A DNA stretch of 55,976 nucleotides from Akkermansia muciniphila (lineage in GTDB: Bacteria > Verrucomicrobiota > Verrucomicrobiia > Verrucomicrobiales > DEV007): assembly GCA_945883495.1 (NCBI GenBank), contig CAMCXS010000035.1:1-55976 (forward strand), in the 5' to 3' direction. The position numbers and the translations under genes are program-made. The notes beneath the pieces are model-generated. The model saw only the letters and a list, made by a program, of their open reading frames with translations, had not been told where the DNA came from and did no database searches. Shown here piece by piece: positions 21,369 through 31,600 of the stretch (positions are counted from its first letter, which is position 1; every line of letters begins with the position of its first letter).

Positions 21369-21396
21369 GTTGCTCGGCGGGCGCCTTTTGAAGCCC

Positions 21397-21900
21397 TCAG
21401 CCGTTGTTATCGGAACCGCCCCCGCCCGACTTCGATTCCAGCGCGGCCACGGCGACAACGGGCGCGCCCTCGCTACGGAAGAATTTGCGGAAGATCTTTT
21501 TCGGCAAGCTCTTGCCCCGTTCTTCTTCGACCAATTCGTCGTGAGACGCAGCTTTGGCGGCCTCCCACGCTCCGGCGAAACCGGGGGCGTTGATCATCAT
21601 CCGCTTCTCGGCGCGAGCGAAGATTTCCAGTTCGCGCTCCAGATCCCGGAGCGGATTTTCCTTGGTGCTGCCCACCTTCAGGCGGAGATTTTCGTTCTCT
21701 TGACCGAGCCGCTCGCGCTCTTCCTTGAGCTTGCGATACTGATCCGCTTCCAACTCCATTTTGTCCCCGAGGAGCTTCTTGTAGCGGCGGAATTCCAGTT
21801 CGGTCTTGATCCGCCCCCAGAGCGCCATGCCGGCAAAGAAGAGCCCCACCAGCAGGCCCCAGGTGAACTGCGATTTGAAGATCGGTTCGAGAAAGTCCAT
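21397..21900 (-). CDS. single-pass membrane coiled-coil protein
   Basis: 167 residues. One N-terminal membrane helix (FTWGLLVGLFFAGMALWG, about residues 12-29) is followed by a charged coiled-coil stretch (KMELEADQYRKLKEERERL onward) to ~residue 90. A globular region contains MMINAPGFAGAWEAAKAASH, and a Gly/Ser-rich tail follows. It is divergent from the P-loop ATPase at 22025 with a 124-base gap, so the two may be co-regulated. No family recognised. Confidence 0.7.
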   Translation of the reverse strand: MDFLEPIFKSQFTWGLLVGLFFAGMALWGRIKTELEFRRYKKLLGDKMELEADQYRKLKEERERLGQENENLRLKVGSTKENPLRDLERELEIFARAEKRMMINAPGFAGAWEAAKAASHDELVEEERGKSLPKKIFRKFFRSEGAPVVAVAALESKSGGGGSDNNG

Positions 21901-22024
21901 GCCGGGACGTTCACCGTAGGCCGGGACTTGCGCAACCGCGAATGGATCGCGGAACGGTCGAAAAGAAAGCTGGCGTTGGAAATTATTCTAAATCTAGTGG
22001 TCTCCAGATTTCACCGGCGCATCC

Positions 22025-23944
22025 ATGAAGAATCCATTCGCCTCCTCCCTTTTCGAACCTGGCTCGGTGACTGTTCCCTCGATCCACCAAAGCGAGCTCG
22101 ACACCCTCTTCGCGCGGATGCGAGAGCTCGAAGCCGTGCCTTTCACAAGTTCCGCGCCGGGCGCCAGCGTGCTCCTCAGCGCATCCCGCGCAGGTGCCGG
22201 CAAAACACATCTGCTGGCCCGCTGCCAAGCCTTGAGTGCCGGACACGTCTACTGGGTCCCGCTCCCCTTCGCACCAGAACAGGACTTGAGCTGGAAGGAG
22301 TTAACCCTGGCCCTTGCCACCCGGCTTCATTCCGCCGCGGACTCGCAAGGCACGTCGCCACTCGATGCGACCGCCTGGTTCGCGTTCTCCCGCTTGGTCC
22401 AGGCGGGCATCGGCAAAGGCAAAGTGATCGCCGAAGATCCCGCGTCGGCTCGGGAACAGCTCGATTCCCGCTTCCGCGAGATTTTCGCTCCCGGCGTTCC
22501 GGAAAGCCGCTTCCGCTGGTTCCTCGGCACGGCGGATTCGCTGCTAACCTCCTGCGGGGCGGCCTGCGCGGCGGAGATCGGAGGTGACACCCGAGTCGTC
22601 GCGGCTTGGATGCGCTGGCTCCTGGCCTACGCCTATCCAAAATCGCCCCCTGCCAACCGCGGACAACGCCTCCTCGGCCAGCTGGAGCGAGCCAGCGGAA
22701 CGCCACGCATCTGGAAAGAACGCTTTCAAGTCTTAGCCCGGCTCGCGAGCGGCGTCGCCCCGTTGATTTGGGCGGTGGATCACCTCGACCGGTTTTTCGC
22801 GGCCCCGCAGGCTTCCCGGCAGCTCATCGCCCAGTTGAGCGAAGTTGTGGCCATGGTCCCGCGCAGTTTGCTCCTGCTTTCCGCGAACCAAGATCTTTGG
22901 CAGCAAGTCCTGGTCCCCGGCGTCCCCGGCGCGATCCAGGACCGCATCGCCGCGCAATCCATCCAGCTCCGCCCCTTGCGCCCGGACCAAGCGGAGGAAT
23001 TGGTGATGAACCGGCTTTTCGGCGTGGCTCGGGCCGATGCAGAGAGCCGTGCGTTCCTGCGACGGCTGGATTTCCGGCAAATCCCCGGCTCCGGCGGGCT
23101 CACGCCCCGGGCCATCCTCCGTTGGGCCAGCGCCGCTTGGGATATGCGCGACAGTCCGCCCTCCCCCACGTCGGAATCATCTCCCGCGAACGCCGATTTA
23201 CCCACCGTGCAACGGGCTCGGGAAACGCTCCACGCCGTCGCGGAAGCACTCCGAGCCCAAAGCGGGCCAGCCATGGGAGGCATTCAGGCCGCAGACCCAG
23301 CCCCAGCGGGAGCAGCGAACCCTCCCGAGCCCGTGAGCACGCCTCCGCCGCCCCGGCCGCCCGCGACGCTTGCCGAAGAGTTCCAAGCCCTGCGCCTCCA
23401 GCATCTCGCCGAAAACGGCGAAACCAAACCCGATTGGAAGCGCATCCACCGGCTCGTCGCGACGGTCGGTCAGCGATTTCCGTCGATTCGCCAACGGCAC
23501 CTTGACTCCGGCGCGTCATGCAACGGGGAAGCGCTCTGCTGGGCCATCGCGAATCGGGAAATTTTCATCGGCTTCGCCCCAGCCTCGAGCTCCCGGTTTT
23601 GGCGGGCATTGCTGGAGACGCCTACTGAGGCCGATGCCATGGGCTTGTCGCGCGAGAAGCGAGTGGTGATGCTCACTCCGGCTTGGGAATCCGTAGCGCT
23701 CGACGAGCTCATGACGGAAAGCGCCGCCGTTGCGCTCGACGTCCTCGCGATCGACAGCGACCTCGCCGCTTCGTTGCATGCCGCGGATGACTTGGTGCAA
23801 GCCAAAGTGCGAGGGGCCGGTGACGTCCCGGAGGCCCGAGTGTTCGGCTTCTTGGCCAAGGAACTCGACTTCTTTTGGCGGCGGCTGACCCGGCGTGCCG
23901 GGGCGCGCGCGGTTCGCCAGAAAGAAAGCGCCAGCACCGCCTGA
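22025..23944 (+). CDS. P-loop ATPase of unknown family
   Basis: 639 residues, cytosolic. A Walker A-like loop lies at about residues 52-61 (SASRAGAGKTHLL), where the usual first Gly is Ser. A Walker B-like strand LIWAVDHLDRFF is at ~247-258, followed by a sensor-like LLLLSANQDLWQQ. The N-terminal two thirds therefore look like an AAA/STAND NTPase. A Pro/Ala linker (about residues 400-450) joins a C-terminal domain rich in helices and strands that ends in a basic segment (RRLTRRAGARAVRQKE). I do not recognise the whole architecture. The gene is divergent from a membrane coiled-coil protein and is followed by a lipoprotein gene; a stress or envelope role is only a guess. Confidence 0.75.
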   Translation: MKNPFASSLFEPGSVTVPSIHQSELDTLFARMRELEAVPFTSSAPGASVLLSASRAGAGKTHLLARCQALSAGHVYWVPLPFAPEQDLSWKELTLALATRLHSAADSQGTSPLDATAWFAFSRLVQAGIGKGKVIAEDPASAREQLDSRFREIFAPGVPESRFRWFLGTADSLLTSCGAACAAEIGGDTRVVAAWMRWLLAYAYPKSPPANRGQRLLGQLERASGTPRIWKERFQVLARLASGVAPLIWAVDHLDRFFAAPQASRQLIAQLSEVVAMVPRSLLLLSANQDLWQQVLVPGVPGAIQDRIAAQSIQLRPLRPDQAEELVMNRLFGVARADAESRAFLRRLDFRQIPGSGGLTPRAILRWASAAWDMRDSPPSPTSESSPANADLPTVQRARETLHAVAEALRAQSGPAMGGIQAADPAPAGAANPPEPVSTPPPPRPPATLAEEFQALRLQHLAENGETKPDWKRIHRLVATVGQRFPSIRQRHLDSGASCNGEALCWAIANREIFIGFAPASSSRFWRALLETPTEADAMGLSREKRVVMLTPAWESVALDELMTESAAVALDVLAIDSDLAASLHAADDLVQAKVRGAGDVPEARVFGFLAKELDFFWRRLTRRAGARAVRQKESASTA

Positions 23945-24049
23945 AGGACGGAGGTTCTTCGTCCGTGAGGGAATCTCAAGCGCTTCTTTTTTGCCTTGTC
24001 AAGATGCAGCGGACCTCGTAGTTGGGAAGCTGCTCCACCATCCGCACAA

Positions 24050-24664
24050 ATGAAAATCGTCACCACTCGCACGTTGCTCCTCGCTGGGATCCTCGCGTCC
24101 CTCGCCAGTTGCGCTCAACCGACCGCTCCAGAGGAGACCAGCCTCGCGGCATCCAGCAGGCTCTCCGCCGCCAAATCCAAAGCCAGCAGGATCACCTCAG
24201 TGGTCCGCAACAATGACATTTCGGGCGTCGAACTGCTCGAAGCTTGGAAGGTAAACGCCGAGGACATCGCCGACGGAGGCGACGCGGCCCAACGCTCGAA
24301 CTACAACCGCTTCAAGGGAATGGTCGATCTCTGGGTGAACCGCAAGAAGGCGGAACTCACCGCAGCCTCTGGATCGACCCTCGGCGGCAAGGTGGACCTC
24401 TCCGCCGCTTCGCTGAGCCCGCAATTGCGCCAAAGCTACGAACGGCTCGACAGCGCGCCGGCCGAGGAGACCGGTGCCTTTGCCGAATTCCCGTTGGCAC
24501 GCGGGGCCTTCACCGGAAGCCTCTTGCTCGCCGCTACCGCCGCGCAATCGATCGACAAGATCATCGCAAAAGGCAAAGCGGATCAGGCGAATCTCATCGT
24601 CCAACAGCTGGAATCCCTCCGCCTCCAGCCCTGGCCGGCAGGCGGCAGCACGGAAGCGCCATGA
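24050..24664 (+). CDS. predicted lipoprotein, hypothetical
   Basis: 204 residues. The start MKIVTTRTLLLAGILA runs into the lipobox LASC at about residues 18-21, so lipid attachment at Cys21 and outer- or inner-membrane anchoring are predicted. The mature part is helical and charged without recognised domain (ISGVELLEAWKVNAEDIADG; QSIDKIIAKGKADQANLIV). The stop TGA overlaps the ATG of the beta-helix gene (24661), so translational coupling is likely and a joint envelope or extracellular role is plausible. The start is taken at the Met immediately before the signal. Confidence 0.8.
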   Translation: MKIVTTRTLLLAGILASLASCAQPTAPEETSLAASSRLSAAKSKASRITSVVRNNDISGVELLEAWKVNAEDIADGGDAAQRSNYNRFKGMVDLWVNRKKAELTAASGSTLGGKVDLSAASLSPQLRQSYERLDSAPAEETGAFAEFPLARGAFTGSLLLAATAAQSIDKIIAKGKADQANLIVQQLESLRLQPWPAGGSTEAP

Positions 24665-27384
24665 GGAGCCTCCATCGGATGGGATTGGCGCTCGCCCTCT
24701 GGCTGATTCCGGCCCTAGGCACGTCCCAAACGGTGGATGACTTCACGTCCGGCGGCTGGGAGCGCTGGAACGAAACTCCCGGCACGCTCTCCGTCCAAGC
24801 GGGCGAACTACGGCTCACCAACAGCCCCGAGCCGCCCTCTTGGGTGACCACGAGCAAGGTCTTCGCCGTGGACGTCGACCAATCGCCTCTCTTCGTCCTC
24901 AAGGTGACTGCGGTAACGGATGGTGGAACGGTCAAACTGATCCGCCAGAAGCCGTACGATAAACGCGTGGCCATCGAGATTGATCAACCGGGCGTCTACG
25001 TGGTCGACCTCCACAAGACCTTTGGCTGGAGCGGACCGGTCAAAATTGAAACCTGCCTTTACGGGAATGGCGATGGCGGGGAGATCGCCTTTGCCTACGC
25101 CAAATTCACGAACGCGTTGACGCCCGAGGAAGAGCGAAGCCAGGGGGAGCGGATCGACTGGGCCAATCCGAAGCTGCAGACCGCGCCGTTCGAGCTGGTG
25201 CCGCTTTTTCACTCGTGCTCCTACTATTTCACCAGTCCAGTCCGGCCCGGATTGGAGGTGCGCTTCCGCCCGCGCGGCGAGCAGGCTTGGCAGAAGGCGT
25301 TTCCGCCGGTCTACGTTCCCCAAGACGCGATGTATCGGGGCAGCCTCGTCCGCCTGCAAGAGAACACCGCCTACGAAATCCGCGTCATCGCCAACGACGG
25401 CGCCGCGCTGGCCGAAGGCGGATTCCAAACTTGGCGGAGCGAAGTGCCCATCGCGGAAACCGTGGTGCTCGATGAGCGGACCTTCGACGGATCGCTCCGC
25501 ATCATGGAGTCTGGCACGCCGGATGGCTGGCGGCGTTACATCGCCAAGGAAGGTTTCGTGTTGCGCAATGATCGCACCAAACCACTGATCGAGCTAAGCA
25601 AGGCGCGATACGTGATTCTCGAAGGCTTGACGCTTCGCGGCGGCCAGCAATACGCCATCACGGTGAAGAATTGCCAGCAGGTGCGCATCGTGAACTGCGA
25701 CATCGCCGGCTGGGGGCGCATCGGCACCCAACGCTTCGACTTGGGTGGTTCCTACCACACGGACGCCGGGGAACAGATCGACTGGGACACCGGTATCCTC
25801 ATCCACCGCAGCATCGGCACCGTGGTGGAGCGCTGCTACCTGCACGATCCCGTCACCACGGCGAACTCCTGGTATTACTCCCACCCGGCGGGACCTCAAG
25901 CGGTGGGCATCGCCAAGCCCCGTTCCACCGTGCTCCGCTACAACGATTTCGTCGGGAGTGATCGGCATCGCTGGAACGACGCCGTCGAGGGAGAAGGAAA
26001 TTTCCACGAGGACGGCGGCTTCAATCGAGACGCCGATATCTACGGCAATTTTGCCTGCTTCGCGAACGACGACGCCTTGGAAATCGATGGAGGGCAACGC
26101 AACGTCCGCGTGTTTGATAACTGGTATGAGGGCTGCCTGTGCGGAGTCAGCATCCAGGGTTGCATGTCCGGGCCTTCTTACGTTTTCGGCAATCTCCTGG
26201 TCAATATGGGCGATGAGCGGGGCTTGGCCGGGCAATCAATCAAGACGTCCTCGAACCAGAGCGGGACCAACGCCATCTCGTTTATCTTCGGCAACACCAC
26301 CTTTGGCCGGGCCAGCGACTTGGGCTTGCTTCAGCACCTGAAAATTGTCGCGAGAAACAATCTCTTCGCCGGCTCAGCCAACATCACCCGTTGGTCCAGA
26401 AGTCCGCAATCGGACTGCGACTACAACCTTCAGGCCGTTGGCGAGCCGGGAAAAGAAGCGCACGGCTTGGTCGGCGATCCCCGCTTCGTCGATCCGTCTG
26501 CCGGTCTCTACGGACTCCGCGAGGATTCCCCAGCCCGCGGCCAGGGGCAGGCCCTCGAAAACTTCACCACGGCCGGGCCTGGCAAAGTGGACATCGGTGC
26601 CATTCCCTTCGGCTCCAGCTGCGGGTTCCCAGTCCGCCCGAACCCCGTTCAGGTCCACCGTCCGCAAGTAACGTTCTCCCCGGCGGAGAGTGCCACGGGA
26701 GCCAGCAAAACTCTCTCCGCCACGGGCCAGGGAAGTTTCCGCATTGCCCAGAACGAAGCGTTCGACTGGTTCACGGTATCGCCCGCAGCCGGCACGCTTG
26801 AGTCCGGAAAAGGCCAAACCTTCTCCGTGCGACTGCGGCCCGAACGCATGGGCGAGCGCCGCCACTACCGGGGAGCGTTCCTCGTCCGCCTCGCCAACGG
26901 ATTCTCCCAGCCGGTCGTGGTCTACGCGGACACGGATTGGCGGCCGCCCGTGAAACCGGAACGCCAGGGGGTCTGGACGCAGTTCCAGGAAGCGGAGGCT
27001 CCGCAAAACGGTGATGGATTCGAGACCATTGCTGACCCAGCAGCTTCCGGCACCCGCGCGCTGAAGCTATCCAAGCCGGTGGAGTATCGCTTCACGGTGC
27101 CGGCGGCGGGGAAATACTTCGTCGTTGCCCGTGGCCGTAGCGAAGCGCCGCACAAGTTGTATGCGACCTTCCGCTTTGGAATCGATGACGGCGGCCTGAA
27201 AGAATCCGGAATCCGCGCCGCGGCGGACTGGGATTGGTGCCTCGTGGCGCCAAACCGGAGCATGCTGACTTGTCTCCAGAGTTATGACCTGTCTGCCGGG
27301 GAGCACATGGTGAAACTGGAGCCGGACGGCTCGGTCCTCCTGGACCTCGTTGCGCTTACGAATGACCCGGGCGTTTTTGAGTAA
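24661..27384 (+). CDS. secreted parallel beta-helix repeat protein
   Basis: 907 residues with an N-terminal signal peptide (GLALALWLIPALG then TSQ). The N-terminal ~300 residues look like beta-sandwich modules (VDDFTSGGWERWNETPG). Between about residues 310 and 640 successive short strands (YVILEGLTLRGGQQYAITVK; VRIVNCDIAG; TVVERCYLHDP; RNVRVFDNWYEGC) form the right-handed parallel beta-helix pattern seen in polysaccharide lyases and pectinase-like proteins. The C-terminal ~250 residues contain an Ig-like segment (SPAAGTLESGKGQTFSVRLR) and a carbohydrate-binding-like module (SAGEHMVKLEPDGSVLLDLV). Likely acts on or binds polysaccharides outside the cell. No catalytic residues can be named. 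Confidence 0.85.
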   Translation: MRSLHRMGLALALWLIPALGTSQTVDDFTSGGWERWNETPGTLSVQAGELRLTNSPEPPSWVTTSKVFAVDVDQSPLFVLKVTAVTDGGTVKLIRQKPYDKRVAIEIDQPGVYVVDLHKTFGWSGPVKIETCLYGNGDGGEIAFAYAKFTNALTPEEERSQGERIDWANPKLQTAPFELVPLFHSCSYYFTSPVRPGLEVRFRPRGEQAWQKAFPPVYVPQDAMYRGSLVRLQENTAYEIRVIANDGAALAEGGFQTWRSEVPIAETVVLDERTFDGSLRIMESGTPDGWRRYIAKEGFVLRNDRTKPLIELSKARYVILEGLTLRGGQQYAITVKNCQQVRIVNCDIAGWGRIGTQRFDLGGSYHTDAGEQIDWDTGILIHRSIGTVVERCYLHDPVTTANSWYYSHPAGPQAVGIAKPRSTVLRYNDFVGSDRHRWNDAVEGEGNFHEDGGFNRDADIYGNFACFANDDALEIDGGQRNVRVFDNWYEGCLCGVSIQGCMSGPSYVFGNLLVNMGDERGLAGQSIKTSSNQSGTNAISFIFGNTTFGRASDLGLLQHLKIVARNNLFAGSANITRWSRSPQSDCDYNLQAVGEPGKEAHGLVGDPRFVDPSAGLYGLREDSPARGQGQALENFTTAGPGKVDIGAIPFGSSCGFPVRPNPVQVHRPQVTFSPAESATGASKTLSATGQGSFRIAQNEAFDWFTVSPAAGTLESGKGQTFSVRLRPERMGERRHYRGAFLVRLANGFSQPVVVYADTDWRPPVKPERQGVWTQFQEAEAPQNGDGFETIADPAASGTRALKLSKPVEYRFTVPAAGKYFVVARGRSEAPHKLYATFRFGIDDGGLKESGIRAAADWDWCLVAPNRSMLTCLQSYDLSAGEHMVKLEPDGSVLLDLVALTNDPGVFE

Positions 27385-27464
27385 GGTACCGTTGCAGCTT
27401 GCACAGCCTCCCCCGCCTCGAACGGGAAGTTTCGATTGGCATGTTTCGGGCTCCTCAGTGGTTC

Positions 27465-27764
27465 ATGGCGGGCGCGGCAAAATCGACCACTGATCACAAG
27501 AAGATCCGGCGCTGGGTGGAGGAACGGGGCGGATTCCCCGCCTGCGTTTGCGGGACCGGAGGAAAACATGATACGGGCTTGATCCGCATCGATTTTCCAG
27601 GTTACAGCGGCGAGGAAACCCTGAAGCAAATCTCCTGGGAAGAATGGTTTGAGAAATTCGAAGAAAAGAAACTCGCTTTTCTGCACCAAGACGACAAAGA
27701 CGGAGTGCAGAGCCGATTCTCAAAGCTTGTCAGCCGGGAATCGGGCGCCAAGGGAAAGCGCTAA
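27465..27764 (+). CDS. small conserved protein of the KSTTDH family
   Basis: 99 residues. The pattern KSTTDHKKIRRWVEERGG then GLIRIDFPGYSGEE and ISWEEWFEKFEEKKLAFLHQ is that of a small conserved bacterial protein often mislabelled as a glucan branching enzyme. No function is known to me. Two Cys in FPACVCGTGG are not typical of a metal site on their own. ATG 27465 begins close to the conserved region; a Met at 27441 is possible. Monocistronic, 80 bases after the beta-helix gene. Confidence 0.82.
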   Translation: MAGAAKSTTDHKKIRRWVEERGGFPACVCGTGGKHDTGLIRIDFPGYSGEETLKQISWEEWFEKFEEKKLAFLHQDDKDGVQSRFSKLVSRESGAKGKR

Positions 27765-27866
27765 CCGCGAGGTCTGGAGCGGGCGGCGCCACGGGAAAAG
27801 CTCTTTGCCAATTACGGAAAATCCGTATTGTGCGCGTGGGCGGCAAGGAATCCCTCCCGCGTCCGT

Positions 27867-28604
27867 ATGGCCTCCTCACCAGGCGTTTTCCCGACCACTT
27901 GCTGGACTCTGGTCAATCGAGTCCGCGATGACAATGCCGCCGTGCGCCAAGCTGCCCTCGACGAACTCTGCCGGGCTTACTGGTTGCCCTTGTATGCCTT
28001 CGCCCGCCGCTCAGGGTTCGACCCGCCCGATGCCGAAGACGCCGTCCAGGACTTCTTCATCGGAGCCCTGCAGCGCGACCTCTTGGCGCGGGCCGACGAA
28101 CAAGTCGGCAAACTTCGCAACCTCCTTTGCATCGCCTTCAAGCGTCACTTGAATCATCGCCGCCGGCACGAGCAAGCTTTGCGTCGCGGCGGCGGCGTGG
28201 AGCATGTCCCGTTGCTTCCCCGGGACGCGGAGGAGCGCTACCTGAGCGTCGCGGGGGAGTCCTTGGAATCCCCGGATCAAATTTTCCACCGGCAGTGGGC
28301 GCGCAACTTGGTGGAGCGCGCGCAACAAGCGCTCCGTTCTTGGTATGAACGGGAGGGCAAGGGAGCTTTGTTCGAACGTTTGTCCGCCTATCTCCCCTGT
28401 GACAGTGTTGAGGCGGCCAACGGCGAAGAGCCATTGGAGGACCGCGCCGGAATGAGCGTGGACACGTTCCGGATCGCTCGCCACCGGATGCGCAAACGGC
28501 TCCGGGAGTGTATCCGTTCGGAGGTTCGCGAAACGACTCAATCCACGGATCCGGTCCTCATTGAGGCGGAGATCCGGGAGCTGTTGCAGGCGCTGAGCGC
28601 GTAA
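27867..28604 (+). CDS. ECF-like sigma-70-family RNA polymerase sigma factor
   Basis: 245 residues. A region-2-like helix (LCRAYWLPLYAFARRSG then DAEDAVQDFFIGALQRDLL) and a region-4-like helix-turn-helix (MSVDTFRIARHRMRKRLREC) are present, in the Planctomycete/Verrucomicrobial ECF style. It would redirect RNA polymerase to unknown promoters. The gene stops 5 bases before a Ser/Thr kinase gene, giving a tightly coupled pair; kinase-linked regulation of the sigma factor is a reasonable inference and is known for some kinase-associated ECF groups. ATG 27867 is chosen; the longer frame is not homologous. Confidence 0.9.
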   Translation: MASSPGVFPTTCWTLVNRVRDDNAAVRQAALDELCRAYWLPLYAFARRSGFDPPDAEDAVQDFFIGALQRDLLARADEQVGKLRNLLCIAFKRHLNHRRRHEQALRRGGGVEHVPLLPRDAEERYLSVAGESLESPDQIFHRQWARNLVERAQQALRSWYEREGKGALFERLSAYLPCDSVEAANGEEPLEDRAGMSVDTFRIARHRMRKRLRECIRSEVRETTQSTDPVLIEAEIRELLQALSA

Positions 28605-28609
28605 GGGAT

Positions 28610-31600
28610 ATGGCCCCCCAGCGTTCCAGCCCCGCCAATGCCAGCGCTGCCGAAGTCGCTGCGTGGTTGCGGGTCGGACTCTGGGAGGAGGACGGCGAGA
28701 ATCCAGCCCCAACACCGAAACTCGACCTAGCTCCTCCCGAAGATCTGCTTGCGCTGCCCCGCTATCGCGTTTGCTGGAAAATCGGGGAAGGCGGGTTCGG
28801 CGAGGTCTGGGCCGCGGAACAGATCGACCCTGTGCACCGCAAGGTCGCGCTTAAGGTCCTCAAGCCCGGGATGGACACCCGGCAGGTGATCAGCCGGTTC
28901 AACCAGGAACGGCAAACCCTGGCGATTATGGATCACCCGGGGATCGCCGCCATTTACGACGGAGGCGCCACGTCCACCGGACGCCCTTACTTCGTGATGG
29001 AACGAGTAGAGGGCCTTCCGCTCACCAAGTATTGCGATCAGCATTCCTTGACCATCCGCGCCAGACTGGAGTTGTTCTCCGGCATCTGCCAAGCGGTCCA
29101 TCACGCCCACCAAAAAGGCGTGCTCCATCGCGACCTAAAGCCCTCAAATATCCTCGTCACGGAGGTCGATGATAAACCGGCCGCCAAGGTCATTGACTTC
29201 GGCATCGCCAAGATCATCGGCGGCGAAATGCACGCGGCGGGGGATTCCTTGCTCCGCACGCGGGATGGGTGGATTCTCGGCACACCGGCCTACATCAGCC
29301 CGGAACAGGTTATGCTGGGCGGGATCGACCTCGATACCCGGGCGGACATTTATTCCCTCGGTGTCCTTCTTTACGAACTGCTGACCGGACGCACTCCGCT
29401 CTTTGAGGCCGGGACCACTTCCATGCCGGTCGATGAATGGGCACACCGGATCCGCAACGTCCACGCGAAGCGGCCAAGCGTTCTCGTGGCGGCGGCTTCC
29501 GCGGAAATCGTCGCGACAAGAGGGGCGGTTCACGCTCCGGCGATGGCCCGGCAAGTCCAAGGGGATTTGGATTGGATCACGCTCAAAGCGCTCGAGAAAG
29601 ACCGGGAAAAGCGCTATGACTCAGCCGCCGCACTCGCCGAGGATTTGCGGCGCCACCTCGCGGACGAACCCGTCTCTGCCGCGCGCCCTTCCGCACGGGA
29701 AGCGGCCTGGAAGTTTGCGAAACGCAACCGCGGCTTGGTGACCGCCACCGCGGCCTCCCTCTTCATCCTCATCGCGGCGCTGATTTTCTCCATGGCGGCC
29801 TTCGTCCGGGAAGCCCGGATGCGCACCCAAGCCGAAATCGCCCGCAAAGACGCCCAACGCCACGAGGAAGAGGCGGAACGGCAGCGGGACTTGGCGATTG
29901 CCAGTGCCTCCGAAGCCCGGACGCAAGAGCAGCGGGCGGAAAAGATCCTAGACTACCTCGACGAACTGCTCACCCGCGCCGGAGAATTCGCCTCGCGCGG
30001 AGCGAACCCCGAAGCGTTGCGTTTGGCTCTGGATGAGGTCACGCTCAAAATCCCCAGCTTCACCGCAGATGCCGCACTTCGCGAAACCATTCTCGGCAAG
30101 AGCGCCTTGATTTATCGGGCCATCGGACACGAGGACAAGGCCATTCCGTTGGTCAAAGCTCAGCTAGCGATCGCGGAGGCCAAATATGGCCTTACCGCGC
30201 CGGTCACCTTGGAGGCTCTCGACCTCTACGCCCGCTCCCTTTCCTTACAAGAGCGGCATGAAGAAGCGGTGGCGCAGTCGGATGAAATGGTCCGGCGCTG
30301 GACTTCGCTCCCTCAGGATGATCCCCACACGGCGGAAGAAACGTTCCAGGCCCGTCGACGCCACGCGGATATCCTGAAGCGTGCAGGTCGCATTGAGGAA
30401 GCCATGACGGAGGCCTCCTCCCTGATGGCCTCCTCCAGTGTGGTCACAAAGCATTCTCCAGATTGGAACCAACTCACCAGGTTTTATGCCTCCCTCCTCC
30501 GTGAATCGGGCCACCACGAGGAGGCAGGGCGGCTTCTGGATGAAGTCTTGGCCCAACCCTTTTCCCAGAAACGCGTCACCGTCCTTCAGGAAAAGTCGCG
30601 CCTCCAACGCGACTTGGGCGACCTCGACGGCTGCATCCAAAGCCTCCTTGAGAGCATTGCCTGTGAAGAGAAGTCCAAAGGGGCAATCAGTCGCACCATC
30701 GCCCCATTGCACGTCGAGGTTTCCCGCCCGCTGGACTTGCAGAACCTCAACGACACCGCCGTGGAGCACTGTCAAAAGGCGGTGCAGATCTCCCTCGCGG
30801 TCGATGACCGGCCCAAGGTCCTTGCCTCCACCCGCGCCTTGGCCGAAAACCTCGAAAACGCCTGCCGCTTTTTGGAGTCCGCAAAGGCGTGGCAGGAGTC
30901 CGCCGCCATGCAGAAAGAGCTGGGGGACCAGCTCATCGACCGCGCTTTTGCCGCACGCAATCTTGCCCGGGCCGGCCGCGTCCAGGACGCCACGACGCTC
31001 ACCGCTGAAATCAACAACGCCCTTCCCAACCTCCCCCAAAGTCCCGCGCTTGGCTCCTACCGCAAACTCGTCAGGACGGCCACCGCTTACGCGCAAGCCG
31101 TCGAGTTTGCAGGCGGGCAGAAGCCCGTGCCAGCGGAATGGCGGCTCCTCGTGTCGCAGCTCGCCGAGGAAGATCTGCGTAGCTTCGAGAGCCCCGGCAA
31201 GCAAGCCGCCCTTCCGGAGCGCGTGCAACGCACCTTCGCCCAGCGACATTCCAAACTGGACGGCCTTCGTCCCTCCTGGGCCCCAGACGCCCATGCGGTG
31301 CTGGCCTTCGACCGCGCCATTACGGACCGTTGGATGTCCTACGACGCCACAGGCACACTCTTCCACCTCGCTGCCTGCTTCCGGCTCCAAGGGCGTCCCG
31401 ATCTCGCCGTCGACGTGTACCAGGCCGTGGTCGAACTGCCCCCTTCCACCATCCGCATCCCCGGACGGCAATGCCTCGCCAAGTTGCATCAAGCGGCCTG
31501 TTTGATCGCCACGGACCGGCGGCACGAAGCTGAGGCCCGCATGGAGGAAATCGCCAGCCGGCTGCACCAGGATGGCCATTTGCCAGCCAGCCCAATGGCC

